A stretch of 64,000 bases of DNA from Brienomyrus brachyistius (GCF_023856365.1 NW_026042394.1:310001-374000), one strand, 5' to 3'; positions 31,957 through 43,078 are shown, counted from the stretch's first letter. Notes: a model not told the origin generated them from the sequence alone. Made by a program: numbers and translations.

Positions 31957-33798
31957 TCAGTGACTCTGTCTTTCGTGCGGTACTCTAGTGCAGTGGTTCA
32001 AATGGTACCACGTATTACTCCCTTCTACCTGCACCGCTGTTGCTGTGGCTCGTGTCACCTTGAAGGGTCCCTTTCGTCGGGGCTCGTGCCACTTTCACCG
32101 GAACACTCGCAGGTAGACTTTATCTCCGGGAAAGATGACTGGCTCCTCCTGGTCTGTGTCTTCTTTCTGTGCTTTCTCCTTTTCCTGTTTGGAAATAGTT
32201 TTGTGTATTTTGGTTAAAGTCCTCATGTACAACTTTAATTCATCCCCCAGCTGATCTAGGCTGGGTCCCTTATACGCCCCCTCAAGTCGATCCAGGCATA
32301 GGTCTCCCAGTCAGCATTTCATGCGGAGACAAATGCATCACCTGTGCGTTTCCATCCGATATGCCATCAAGGCTGTTGACAGGGCATCCACCCAGTTCAT
32401 TTTCATGGTGGTGCAAATCTTATTCAGCTTCTGCTTAAGTGTGCCATTCACTCTCTCCACCATACCCTGCAACTGAGGGTGATACACACATGCCAACTTT
32501 TGTTTTATTCTCAGCTGTTAAACCACTAACTTTTAACTTTCCCCACAAAGGCAGCTCCATTATCAGAGCTTATTTCAGTTGGGATCCCAAACCTCGGACT
32601 CTCTGATCAGGAATTTCACCACTGTCATCGCCCCCATGTCCTTGGACGGTATTGTCTCCACCCATCTGCTGAACCTGTCCACAATCACAAGCATATATCG
32701 CTTTCCATATGCTGTTTTTCCCATGTCCACATAGTCCACCACAAGTGTCTGAACGGTCCCTCAGGCACTGGAATGTGCCCTACTGGGGCCGTGATTGCTT
32801 TGCGTACATTGTTCTTAATGCACACCTCATATTCACATTCTGACAACCTTGCATCCATCATTGCTTGCAGCTTGTTGTGTAATTTTCCTTAACTCCTCCC
32901 CCCGTGCGCAATGGTCAAGACCATGCGCATCCGTTATCAAAATATTCACCAGAGACAGAGGTGCAGCCAAAAGTCCCTCATAGTTGCGATACAGACCATT
33001 AGCATCCTTAGAGGCCCCCCTTTTTAGCCACACTGAGGCCTCATAGGGGCCCGCCCGCTCCTGCAGGGCCACCAGATCAGAAACCTGCTCTGTAGTCACC
33101 ATAGGTAAAAGATCAGCAGTACTCACCTGCGCAGCCGCCCTGGCTGCCGCATCAGAGGCTGCATTTCCTTGAATAACAAAATCACGACCTTTGCGGTGGG
33201 CCTGACACTTAACAATAGCCAAACGCTTGGGACGCATCATTGTGTGTAGCAACTCCAAAATCTGATTATAATGCTGAATGGGGGAGCCGTCACTTTTGCG
33301 AAAGCCCCTTTGCTTCCAGACTGCTCCAAAGAGATGGCATACACCGTGTGCGTATGCAGAGTCTGTGTAGATAGTAACTGTCTTATGTTGTCCTCGCCGG
33401 CACGCTGTAGTCAAAGCCTTTATCTCCACTAATTGAGCGGAACAGGGTTGTGCCACTGGCTCTGAAACGAGAGTGTGAAAATCATCACCCTGTGCCTGGA
33501 CTACAGCAAACCCAGCCTTCAAGGCATCCCCATCTCTCCAACATGAGCCATCCACAAACAAAACCATCTCGCTATTTTCAGTGGGAGAGCTCTCCAAGTC
33601 TGCTCTCAGTTTAGTGTAAACCAAAGACTCTGCCACACACTCATGTGGCTGCCCCTCATCCTCCAGGGGAATGCTGTCTGCAGGGTTTACTGTAGTGGAG
33701 CGCTTTATTGTCACATCCGGGTAAGTGAGAAATGCAAAGTACGCTAGCTGCCTTGCTGGGGTCAACACAAATTTGCCTTTGTCAATAAGGTCCACCAT
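31957..33798 (-). pseudogene. ERV pol remnant: RNase H and integrase
   Basis: Reverse frame 33798-32833 (321 codons) carries a retroviral RNase H: LFVDGSCWRDG (first Asp), QLVEIKALTTACR (Glu), IYTDSAYAHG (Asp) and NAASDAAARAAA (last Asp). Beyond it, in shifted frames, the integrase core is readable: VVDYVDMGKTAYGKRYML, EISSDNGAAFVG and GMVERVNGTLKQKLNK hold the D,D,E residues. The C-terminal GDKVYLRVF and EPRRKGPFKV (GPF motif) ending HLNHCTRVPHERQSH is of the gamma/epsilon-retrovirus type. RT and protease are missing upstream of 33798. At least two frameshifts lie in the integrase. Confidence 0.88.
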
Positions 33799-33799
33799 C

Positions 33800-33962
33800 T
33801 TATGTGAAGTATAAAGTGTTTTTGCATTCTAGCTGTGTTACAGTATGTAACACAGCCTTCAACTTTTTTCCCCACACAATGCAGGACATGCAGGGGTGCC
33901 AAACAAAACAGTGGAGCTGCAGTGTAGCCAATTATTTCTTTCAGTAGTTTTAAAATCATTTC
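33800..33962 (-). repeat. Inverted copy of the 11480-11625 repeat
   Basis: GGACATGCAGGGGTGCCAAA and CAAAACAGTGGAGCTGCAGT followed by GTAGCCAATTATTTCTTTCA is the complement of the 11480 block. It abuts the left edge of the pol remnant exactly where RT should precede RNase H. Confidence 0.78.
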
Positions 33963-34098
33963 TGAGGCTGTGTGTTAGAGATGGAGGTGAGCAACACTGA
34001 GGCATCTCAGGGAACCATGTTGCCCATATTAAAAAACACACACGCATGCAACTCAGGCAATCCAGCATTTCTTATTTCAGTTATATATGACACTGCAT

Positions 34099-34408
34099 GG
34101 GGGCGGCATGGTGGTGTAGTGGTTAGCACTGTTGCCTCACACCTCTGGGACCCGGGTTCGTGTCTCCGCCTGGATCACATGTGTGCGGAGTTTGCATGTT
34201 CTCCCCATGTCGTCGTGGGGTTTCCTCCAGGTACTCCGGTTTCCCCCCACAGTCCAAAAACATGCTGAGACTAATTGGAGTCGCTAAATTAACCATAGGT
34301 GTGCATGTGTGAGTGAGCCCTGTGATGGGCTGGCCCCCCATCCTGGGTTGTTCCCTGCCTCCGGACCCCCCGTGACCCAATAGGATAAGCGGTTTGAAAA
34401 ATGGATAG
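34099..34408 (+). mobile_element. SINE-A copy with 12-bp target duplication
   Basis: GGCGGCATGGTGGTGTAGTG starts the head; A box TGGTGTAGTGG and B-box-like GGTTCGTGTCT are present. It ends GGTTTGAAAAATGGATAG. Flanks are ATGACACTGCAT at 34087-34098 and 34409-34420, a perfect duplication. A ~40-bp internal deletion removes part of the 3' body. Confidence 0.93.
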
Positions 34409-34753
34409 ATGACACTGCATGTTTTTGTTTTACATGTTCACTACAAGTCAGTGTTTTTTTCATTGTATGATTAATGCCACATTCATACCAAAAAACACAC
34501 TAGACATACTGTACAAGGCAATCAAGGGAAAAACCTTCTCAGAATACAAAGTGAATGTATCAACCGAAGAAGGATGTTTCCTTTTCAGAATATTCATTTT
34601 TTTACCATGTGGAACCACTGTCCATGATTCAATTGAGTGCATTCAAAGAATGATACATCAAGACTAATAGTGACAAAATATTCATTTAATATGCATTGTA
34701 CATGAATGTAGGACTTAGATGTTGATGAATTTCTCATCAGTGAAGGGCATATA

Positions 34754-35668
34754 CACTCAGGGAAAAAAAAGTTGAAAACCCAGAACTATCCAATTTAGAT
34801 GTAATTTGGTACACGTGCAGACCAGTGATGGATATGTAAATGATTAGAATTGCAAGGAGTTGGCATGTTTAATTACCAGACACAGGATGCCTCGTAGTCA
34901 CATTAGCCAGTTAACAGCACTTGACGGAGTTTGATAGGGTTGCATTGCGGGTTTGCATGAAGCCAGGTGGTCATATGGTGCAACTGCATGTGGGCCATGC
35001 GGATATCAGTCGCCTGATATTGAAACCAATGGGCACGTGAGGCATCCACACACGTCGTGAAGTTTCTGGTCATCCAAGACAGACCACGCCAAGGAAGGAT
35101 CGTTGGATTGTGCTCCAAGCATCACAGATCCCCATGACACCTGCGCCTGATATATGGACACAGCTACTGGACTCTCTACAACACCCTATATCATCGTGTC
35201 GCGATGACTGGCATCAGCTGGACTACGGGTTCACCGTCCCATGCATAGGCTGCCGTTCACAATAGCACAGAAACGGTTGCGTTTGGAGTGGTGTAGTCAC
35301 TGGGAGGCATGGACTGATGACGACTGGCGTCCTACCATGTTCAGCGATACATCTCAGTTCTGCAGTACCACAGATGACCGTCGTGTGCGTATGGTGGCGC
35401 CGCAGGGAGAAGAGCAATCCTGCCAACACTGTGGAGTGACACACCACACTCTGACGGCACAGTGGTACACCAGTGACATCCTAGTGGTATCCGGGCCCAG
35501 GGGTGTGCTATACCCTACTGACATGGGACCAGCAGTGTGGCCATACCGCCAACTCCGTTTGATCTGATATTATAATCATCGAGATACTGTCACATGCCCT
35601 TTCATCACATGCAGATTTCATTTTCACAACTTAGTCTGTTGTGCTTCACTTTTTTGCCACCGAGTTTG
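34754..35668 (+). pseudogene. Tc1/mariner relic with decayed transposase
   Basis: TA precedes the left end CACTCAGGGAAAAAAAAGTT; the inverse, ACTTTTTTGCCACCGAGTT, lies at 35649-35667. Between them, the plus strand preserves pieces of a Tc1-like transposase in several frames: RPRQGRIVG (linker), RLRLEWCSHWEAWTDDDW, RPTMFSDTSQFC (first catalytic Asp in FSD) and DRRVRMVAPQGEE. The second Asp and Glu region has been lost (only ~900 bp remain). Dead. Confidence 0.8.
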
Positions 35669-36868
35669 TGTTCTGACACCAAGTTGATGGGAATTGATTA
35701 TTTGAGCGTCATCTAAAGAGCTTATATTACTTTAGATGGTATTTAGACTCACATGGTATTTTGAAAAGATTCCCATATGCGCTGATTAGCTGGGGTTGAT
35801 CTGAGCAGCTGTGCACTTTTCTCCTGTAACACAAAAGTTTGCTTTTAGGACAGAAAACAAGGTTAAGACCATATTATGTGGTTTACATCTATCAAAATAA
35901 AACCAAAGTCACTGTTACCAAAAGAGTAACCATGTGTTGTCAAATTCCCTAACATTTTGCTTCATCTTACTTTGGATGTCCATGGTTAGGAGAGAAGCAG
36001 AAATCTGCTCAACCATTAGAAAGACTTTACTCGATACAGGGAGTGAGATCTTGTTGCAGGTGACAAGGCAGGATAGAGTGTATTTAGAAAAATAATGAAG
36101 AGGGAATGTGAGTGTGAGCTATTGTGGCATCTGTGTATAACCCAATATGGCGGCATCCTTCTGAATGTAAACAACATAGCCAGCTTAATTAGCTTAGTCA
36201 AGTGTAATTGAACTAAGAAAAACTTAGCAATATACGTTCCCTGCTTGGTGTGATAAATACAGCAGCAGCTGCTGGTGGACGGGCTACAAACAGACATCAA
36301 GAAGAAATCCCACCTCACAACCATTTACTGTACCAAACCCCTTAATGTAACTTGTAAAGATGTAGGTATTGGAGTATTCACATATTCATTTGCAGTGTAC
36401 ACTTCCTGTCCAGTAAATTTGGCAGGACGAAATTTGAATAACCTAGGCCTGACTCGTGTATGCGGCTGAAGGAGTAAAGGTAGAATGGGTGGAGAATCCT
36501 GGGCTGAGCTGCATGGTGGCCTGGGGGACAATCATGAAAACACAGACCCTGTGATATCCTCAAAACCCACAACTAAAAGGGGAGTCAGGAACCACTTGAC
36601 CCGTTAAGCCACATGGTGGCCTTATGAGCAGGCAAACACACTATGGGCTATGGGGTACAAGACAGAGGAGAGAATAGGATGGCCAGTGACATGTGAACAG
36701 GACAAGGCAGGGATGGATTCTGACACAGGTGCCATACTACTTTGTTTAAATATGCCCAAGTGCTCAGAATGTTTTAGTGCAAGTCTTAGACAATGGTATC
36801 TCTGAATGAGGCAGCAGTTTGGTTCCTCCTGAAGGCCCTATAACTGTCCTGAGAAGTTGTTTGTATGC
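35669..36868. other. Unrecognised 1.2 kb
   Basis: No gene or element recognised. Short overlapping frames on both strands at 36016-36572 lack motifs. Confidence 0.35.
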
Positions 36869-36869
36869 A

Positions 36870-37026
36870 CTTGCTGCCTTGACACTTGCTGATGTGCGTG
36901 TGCTCTGCTTGAGCAGTAAAGGGGAGATCACATGCAGAGATGATTTTCTGTAGCTTCTCAGTCCGAGTAAAAATAAAATCTTCTCGTTATATAGGAACCA
37001 AGTCTCTGGCTGGAAATTTCTACAAC
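36870..37026 (+). mobile_element. LTR-like fragment (R/U5-type)
   Basis: Shares GATGTGCGTGTGC with 11800 and CTGGAAATTTCTACAACA with the CTACAACA end at 14325. Contains AATAAAATC at 36972-36980 followed about 45 bases later by a terminal CA, the order expected of an LTR 3' part. No primer-binding site follows. Family unknown; the two loci appear to be copies of one LTR. Confidence 0.5.
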
Positions 37027-37431
37027 AGAGCCATTTAGTCATTTATAGAAATATACAGAGCCAATGAAGGAACCAGATGTCACAGCACAGTAACACAGGT
37101 CACTGTCCGTGGAACTGAATGAATAGGATAACCGGCCAATGTGTTTGTGTGCTTACACTGATTATATGTCAGGGGGGAAAATATTTATATCATTGAGGGG
37201 AAAAATGTAAAAATATATACAGTAAGGACAATATAATCGTAATTTAATGTATCCCTTCTGCTCTTTAAAAAGCACAATGTCTGACTGACAAATATGTCTA
37301 TTATTAGCACATTTTAATAATTTAATTAATATTAAGCAGTACACCTATTTCCTGTAATCACTCTGCGTTAAAGCAATTTTTAAAACTAGCTGTGAACTGG
37401 ATGCTGTTCTGACTGTTGTTGCCATGGTGCC
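37027..37431. other. Unrecognised interval
   Basis: AT-rich; possible 3' flank of the transposase-like gene to the right. No terminal inverted repeat found. Confidence 0.3.
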
Positions 37432-37980
37432 TTATTTACTTTCAAATCGCATTGTCCACAACCTGATCAAAGGACCAAACTTTAAAATCAGTGCAGGGTA
37501 GTGTCGCAAGTAGTGATGCTTAGGCTTTAACCTATGTCCTGGAAAGAAAGAAAATCTACAAGCAAGATATTCTTGGATAAGAACGTCAAGGTATGCAACC
37601 TCTGGCAATAAAATTTTCTGTGCACAAATCAGCTCCACAATGTCTTTTAGCTGAAGGGTCAACTGCCAATCATCATCTGTGGGCTCTTTCACCTTGTCAC
37701 ACATGATCACAGGAAGAAGTCTTAGAAAATTCCAGTTCTGAACAGCCTGACCATAAAGCTTTACTCCATTGGAGTTTACTGCACATGGCTTACTCAACAC
37801 ATCAGAGCCACTGTACTTAAATTTCTTAATGCGTCTATTCAGAATTGAATAAGTGAACCACTTTTTCTGCTTGATGAAGTACTTCAGGTAAAGGGCTAAA
37901 TCATAGGAAAGGATACCCTCAAAAATGTCATGGCCTAAACAAGGTGGCAGGCCAGGCATACAAACATCGAAGTAATTCAA
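37432..37980 (-). pseudogene. Transposase-like gene, C-terminal part
   Basis: A 182-codon reverse frame: MPGLPPCLGHDIFEGILSYD, ALYLKYFIKQKKWFTYSILN, LRLLPVIMCDKVKEPTDDDW, ELICAQKI and LKPKHHYLRHYPALILKFGP followed by LIRLWTMRFESK. The HD..EG.. and KHH..HYP...GP...WTMRFE patterns resemble the C-terminal half of transposase_21/DUF4218-like proteins of CACTA-type elements. It ends just after FESK where GTAAAT could be a splice donor, so a further exon is possible. Confidence 0.7.
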
Positions 37981-37998
37981 TGAATTAAAACTCAGATA

Positions 37999-38345
37999 TT
38001 ATACCTTCAACGTTTTGTTGTTCCTCAGACTGTAAAATGCATTTGGATCTGTTTGAAAATCTGTTCGGGTTGTCCGGCAATACCTGCAGAAATATTCAGA
38101 AAAACTAAAATTTTCTGTAAATCCACCGATATTATGAGACCCCAAATTGTCCCCTGCAATGCACAAAACAGTCCCTTTAACTTTTTCCTCTGCCACCGTT
38201 ATTCCATTGTCTTCCAGGTCTTTTAAGTCTGCAATGAGCCTTGAGAAAACTTTGTCATGGCCAAAGTGTTTGAAGTCTTTTTCCTGACACAGCATTACAA
38301 GTGACATGTGGTCTGTACTTGATGAGGTGGTAAATTAGCCAGAGA
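37999..38345 (-). pseudogene. Transposase-like gene, central part
   Basis: Reverse frame with LVMLCQEKDFKHFGHDKVF, KGTVLCIAGDNLGSHNIGGF and FSFSEYFCRYCRTTRTDF. GDNLG..NIGGF followed by FCRYC matches the tnp2 transposase signature in which the Asp is catalytic. It ends in ..NNKTLKV at an AAG/GTATAA splice-donor-like junction before the next frame at 37980. Between this piece and the N-terminal frame, about 60 bases are readable only with two single-base frame changes. Confidence 0.7.
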
Positions 38346-38359
38346 CAAATATACAGCTA

Positions 38360-39529
38360 CTACTTTGTGCTGCTTTTTGCTGAACCTAATGGGTTCACCG
38401 CCTCAAAAGAATCTTGATATAGAATTAGTTTTAGACATGATGGGTTTTGAGAAAAGAACTCATTGTTTTTATATACCTGACCATCACTGACATCACAAAG
38501 CACATCAGTGTATGGTACGTATGTACCCTGTGCAGCACAATTCTGCCATAAGTCTGACTCCAGTAAATGTCTCAAAGTGTCTTTCAATGGAACATAGTAG
38601 GCAAACCTCTGTGACCTTGTTTCATCCCTTCCTAAGTACAACTTTACAGGTTCTGTGTATCTAAACATCTGTTTAAAAGCCCTAGTTCTTGAAAAATTGG
38701 TCCTCATTGGTCCTTCATGACTAATGGTGAAAAGGTCAGATTCCTTCACAACATCACATATACTACCAATAACCTCATCTGTTAATTCAGTTAAGTCACT
38801 TTTCAGGAATGCACTTAATTTATTCAAAGTATATGTCTGTCCTAGTTCATGTATGCTTAGCATCTCTTCAATAATATTTTGTATAGTTGATGCTGGCAGA
38901 AGAAACTGCCCATGTAATTTCAAGTAGAAAAGAGAAATATTTCTAAGAAAAAGGTCACTGAAATTTTCTGTAAGATGGACTTCACCTTCATCAGTCTCAC
39001 TAAATCTCTCTGTAGGGCCTGTAACTAACGGTTCAGTTTCAAGAAACTGAGAAACTGTCTCCTTATAAAGATCTCTTATACTGTCCACAGAACATTGTCT
39101 GTGTTTCCTGGACATGTAGGCTGTAAACGACGATCTCACAGTGAACGTATGGTCGCATCCTGTCACCGGACATGTCACAACACGTCCTTCGGCTATATGT
39201 TCCTTTAAGTGAGCTGTTAGTGATCTGACATCGCGACATTGGCGCTGGCACATAGACATATTACACGTAAACACCGTAAGGGCATTTGTAGTATCAATAT
39301 ATGAATCTGTGTTATGTTTACGGTAAAAATGAGCCTTAAATTCCCCATATGAACGAAACGTATTGTGGCAATCTGTAGCGCCACACTTGAACACGCATCG
39401 TGGTTCATGACGGTGAAGTTTGACATGTAAAACATGTTCCCTAAGGGTTTGCACTGATGTTCCACAGAAATAACAACTAAACATTGTAACTGCGTGAACA
39501 AACACGCACTCTATTGCTGTTTTAAACAC
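38360..39529 (-). pseudogene. C2H2 zinc-finger N-terminal part of transposase-like gene
   Basis: A 389-codon reverse frame. Residues about 15-160 contain CYFCGTSVQTLREHVLHVKL, FKCGATDCHNTFRSYGEFKA, a CQ..C...RSLTAHLKEH finger and VTCPVTGCDHTFTVRSSFTA with HRKH-type zinc ligands: four C2H2-like fingers. A helical region follows (LFLRNISLFYLKLHGQFLLP, NIIEEMLSIHELGQ), then a segment ending EAVNPLGSAKSSTK. Proteins with this finger-plus-transposase plan are multicopy in fish genomes. Whether this is a transposon or a domesticated gene is unresolved; frameshifts downstream favour a degraded copy. Confidence 0.75.
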
Positions 39530-39920
39530 CTAAATGCTGTTTCACATCCCGCTTGCAAATCTAAGTTTTACATGTGCTGCCAAGATACGTTCATGCGCCG
39601 TCAACACGGTACATGCTACTCGTGTTTAAAACCACACACTGCTTAACACTGCTTAAAACAATTTAATTTAACTTACCAATTTGCCCAGACACATTTATTT
39701 TATTTTATATTCCCACTAGTTTGTAGATTTTTTTTAAATGTTATGTTTGTTATTGGGTGCTTTCCACTTCATGTACCCACATACAGCGCTGGCTTAAAGC
39801 AATACATTCTGGTCCTGACGCAATGCATTGTGGTTAGATTTTTATCGTCCGCTGCATTATGTCACCATGTCACGTCGTACAAAAACCTCGCGAGAGCAAG
39901 ACAGATCATCCTGCACCTCT
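39530..39920. other. 5' flank of the zinc-finger gene
   Basis: No TATA box or terminal inverted repeat is evident. Nothing else recognised. Confidence 0.3.
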
Positions 39921-40016
39921 TAAGTGTTATGTAGTTTTGCCTGAAACGCAAAAATAAAACAAAGCAATTAAAGCCGATCAGTGGCTCAAATTCTGCTGTA
40001 GCGATTGAAGAACTTT

Positions 40017-40127
40017 TGTCGGAAGTTGGATTCGAACCCACGCCTTACTTCAGAGAACAGAATACCCCTTACTTTGAAAGGCCATTTTCGCTGCGCAGGA
40101 GGCTTTAGACCGCTCGGCCATGGGGCA
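40017..40127 (-). tRNA. tRNA-Leu-like pseudogene, unit 1
   Basis: On the reverse strand: A box TGGCCGAGCGGTCTAA (40105-40120) and B box GGTTCGAATCC (complement at 40028-40038), spaced as in an intron-containing tRNA-Leu (about 111 nt overall). The 3' part GGCGTGGGTTCGAATCCAAC then TTCCGACA resembles tRNA-Leu(CAA). The 5' acceptor strand (TGCCCCA) does not pair with TTCCGAC, one T-stem pair is mismatched and no sound anticodon arm folds, so it is a pseudogene or a tRNA-derived promoter. Unit 1 has GAAGTAAGG with TCAGAG; others TCGGAG. Confidence 0.65.
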
Positions 40128-40797
40128 GTTTCCAGGTGAACCCTAAGGAGTAGGTTAAGTCCAGCCTTGGCTTCCAAGCTGACGTTTTTCTACATATGTG
40201 CTTGTGTGTCATGGACAGTAAGAGGGGGCAGGCAAGGAGAGAATTTCTCTCTTTGGGGATCAATAGAGTGTTGTTATTATAACGTCTAAAACGTATGATG
40301 GTCTGTCGATAAATCAATAACAATATCAATGAAGTCAATGTTTATCTAAAGGAATCAGAATTCAGGAAAAGCCAGGGGCCGGACCGAGTGTAGGGGGCGT
40401 GGCCAGAGACAGCCTGCTGACTGTTCCAAATCATGGGTGCATGTTACAAGTCCGGAACATATTTTAACTTAGTACTAACTTAGCATCATATTTGATCTGA
40501 TTCGACTGAATATCCCACGTTTCCATCTCTCATGCATCTGGTGTGACGTGTTTTCAGACTCTCAGGCTGGCGCAAAGAAATCTTACGGGAATTGAACGTC
40601 TCACTCCGGTCAGCTGACCAAAGTTGGTAACCTTGGTATTGTGTGTAGGAGATTCGGTATAACTATAATTTCGTTCTCCATTTACATGCCCGTAGTGTCT
40701 TTAAGTGTTATGTAGTTTTGCCTGAAACGCAAAAATAAAACAAAGCAATTAAAGCCGATCAGTGGCTCAAATTCTGCTGTAGCGATTGAAGAACTTT

Positions 40798-40908
40798 TGT
40801 CAGAAGTTGGATTCGAACCCACGCCTTACTTCGGAGAACAGAATACCCCTTACTTTGAAAGGCCATTTTCGCTGCGCAGGAGGCTTTAGACCGCTCGGCC
40901 ATGGGGCA
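40798..40908 (-). tRNA. tRNA-Leu-like pseudogene, unit 2
   Basis: Same block as unit 1, with A box at 40886-40901 and B box at 40809-40819. It carries TGTCAGAAG instead of TGTCGGAAG in the 3' acceptor strand, one of the few differences between units. Confidence 0.65.
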
Positions 40909-41579
40909 GTTTCCAGTTGAACCCTAAGGAGTAGGTTAAGTCCAGCCTTGGCTTCCAAGCTGACGTTTTTCTACATATGTGCTTGTGTATCATGGACAGT
41001 AAGAGGGGGCAGGCAAGGAGAGAATTTCTCTCTTTGGGGATCAATAGAGTGTTGTTATTATAACGTCTAAAACGTATGATGGTCTGTCGATAAATCAATA
41101 ACAATATCAATGAAGTCAATGTTTATCTAAAGGAATCAGAATTCAGGAAAAGCCAGGGGCCGGACCGAGTGTAGGGGGCGTGGCCAGAGACAGCCTGCTG
41201 ACTGTTCCAAATCATGGGTGCATGTTACAAGTCCGGAACATATTTTAACTTAGTACTAACTTAGCATCATATTTGATCTGATTCGACTGAATATCCCAGG
41301 TTTCCATCTCTCATGCATCTGGTGTGACGTGTTTTCAGACTCTCAGGCTGGCGCAAAGAAATCTTACGGGAATTGAACGTCTCACTCCGGTCAGCTGACC
41401 AAAGTTGGTAACCTTGGTATTGTGTGTAGGAGATTCGGTATAACTATAATTTCGTTCTCCATTTACATGCCCGTAGTGTCTTTAAGTGTTATGTAGTTTT
41501 GCCTGAAACGCAAAAATAAAACATAAGCAATTAAAGCCGATCAGTGGCTCAAATTCTGCTGTAGCGATTGAAGAACTTT

Positions 41580-41690
41580 TGTCGGAAGTTGGATTCGAAC
41601 CCACGCCTTACTTCGGAGAACAGAATACCCCTTACTTTGAAAGGCCATTTTCGCTGCGCAGGAGGCTTTAGACCGCTCGGCCATGGGGCA
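41580..41690 (-). tRNA. tRNA-Leu-like pseudogene, unit 3
   Basis: A box at 41668-41683. Apparently identical to unit 4 across the tRNA-like block. Confidence 0.65.
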
Positions 41691-42361
41691 GTTTCCAGTC
41701 GAACCCTAAGGAGTAGGTTAAGTCCAGCCTTGGCTTCCAAGCTGACGTTTTTCTACATATGTGCTTGTGTATCATGGACAGTAAGAGGGGGCAGGCAAGG
41801 AGAGAATTTCTCTCTTTGGGGATCAATAGAGTGTTGTTATTATAACGTCTAAAACGTATGATGGTCTGTCGATAAATCAATAACAATATCAATGAAGTCA
41901 ATGTTTATCTAAAGGAATCAGAATTCAGGAAAAGCCAGGGGCCGGACCGAGTGTAGGGGGCGTGGCCAGAGACAGCCTGCTGACTGTTCCAAATCATGGG
42001 TGCATGTTACAAGTCCGGAACATATTTTAACTTAGTACTAACTTAGCATCATATTTGATCTGATTCGACTGAATATCCCAGGTTTCCATCTCTCATGCAT
42101 CTGGTGTGACGTGTTTTCAGACTCTCAGGCTGGCGCAAAGAAATCTTACGGGAATTGAACGTCTCACTCCGGTCAGCTGACCAAAGTTGGTAACCTTGGT
42201 ATTGTGTGTAGGAGATTCGGTATAACTATAATTTCGTTCTCCATTTACATGCCCGTAGTGTCTTTAAGTGTTATGTAGTTTTGCCTGAAACGCAAAAATA
42301 AAACATAAGCAATTAAAGCCGATCAGTGGCTCAAATTCTGCTGTAGCGATTGAAGAACTTT

Positions 42362-42472
42362 TGTCGGAAGTTGGATTCGAACCCACGCCTTACTTCGGAG
42401 AACAGAATACCCCTTACTTTGAAAGGCCATTTTCGCTGCGCAGGAGGCTTTAGACCGCTCGGCCATGGGGCA
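42362..42472 (-). tRNA. tRNA-Leu-like pseudogene, unit 4
   Basis: A box at 42450-42465. Downstream on the reverse strand the T-runs TTGTTTTATTTTTGCG (near 42290-42305, in similar position in every unit) could terminate Pol III, predicting a ~180-nt RNA. Confidence 0.65.
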
Positions 42473-43078
42473 GTTTCCAGTCGAACCCTAAGGAGTAGGT
42501 TAAGTCCAGCCTTGGCTTCCAAGCTGACGTTTTTCTACATATGTGCTTGTGTATCATGGACAGTAAGAGGGGGCAGGCAAGGAGAGAATTTCTCTCTTTG
42601 GGGATCAATAGAGTGTTGTTATTATAACGTCTAAAACGTATGATGGTCTGTCGATAAATCAATAACAATATCAATGAAGTCAATGTTTATCTAAAGGAAT
42701 CAGAATTCAGGAAAAGCCAGGGGCCGGACCGAGTGTAGGGGGCGTGGCCAGAGACAGCCTGCTGACTGTTCCAAATCATGGGTGCATGTTACAAGTCCGG
42801 AACATATTTTAACTTAGTACTAACTTAGCATCATATTTGATCTGATTCGACTGAATATCCCAGGTTTCCATCTCTCATGCATCTGGTGTGACGTGTTTTC
42901 AGACTCTCAGGCTGGCGCAAAGAAATCTTACGGGAATTGAACGTCTCACTCCGGTCAGCTGACCAAAGTTGGTAACCTTGGTATTGTGTGTAGGAGATTC
43001 GGTATAACTATAATTTCGTTCTCCATTTACATGCCCGTAGTGTCTTTAACCGGCTGCACAAACTGGATCCGCCTCCAT

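Larger units (their letters stand above)
39921..43046 (-). repeat. Tandem array of four 781/782-bp units with Pol III promoters
   Basis: Units 39921-40701, 40702-41482, 41483-42264 and 42265-43046 each begin TAAGTGTTATGTAG and end at CCCGTAGTGTCTT. They differ at only a handful of positions (for example CAGGTGAA/CAGTTGAA/CAGTCGAA; an inserted T in AAAACATAAGC in units 3 and 4). Units 3 and 4 share all differences and look like the newest duplication. Each unit has one tRNA-Leu-like block on the reverse strand and no long reading frame beyond the ~77-codon shadows shared by all. Confidence 0.97.

Noticed and set aside
32833..33798. Possible domesticated RNase H gene
   Set aside because: The frame is long, but directly followed by a frameshifted integrase and env in retroviral order; simplest reading is a decaying provirus.
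34123..34380. ORFs inside SINE-A copies (for example ETPRRHGENMQTPHTCDPGG)
   Set aside because: The same peptide recurs at every reverse reading of SINE-A; it is noncoding SINE sequence.
40017..42472. Four functional tRNA-Leu genes
   Set aside because: A and B boxes are good, but the acceptor strands do not pair and the anticodon arm does not fold; kept as tRNA-like pseudogenes or promoters.
40105..42683. Repeated 77-codon reverse ORFs MTSLILLLIYRQTIIRF and 94-codon plus ORFs in the 781-bp units
   Set aside because: Present only because the unit repeats; no motif, and they overlap the tRNA-like block on opposite strands.
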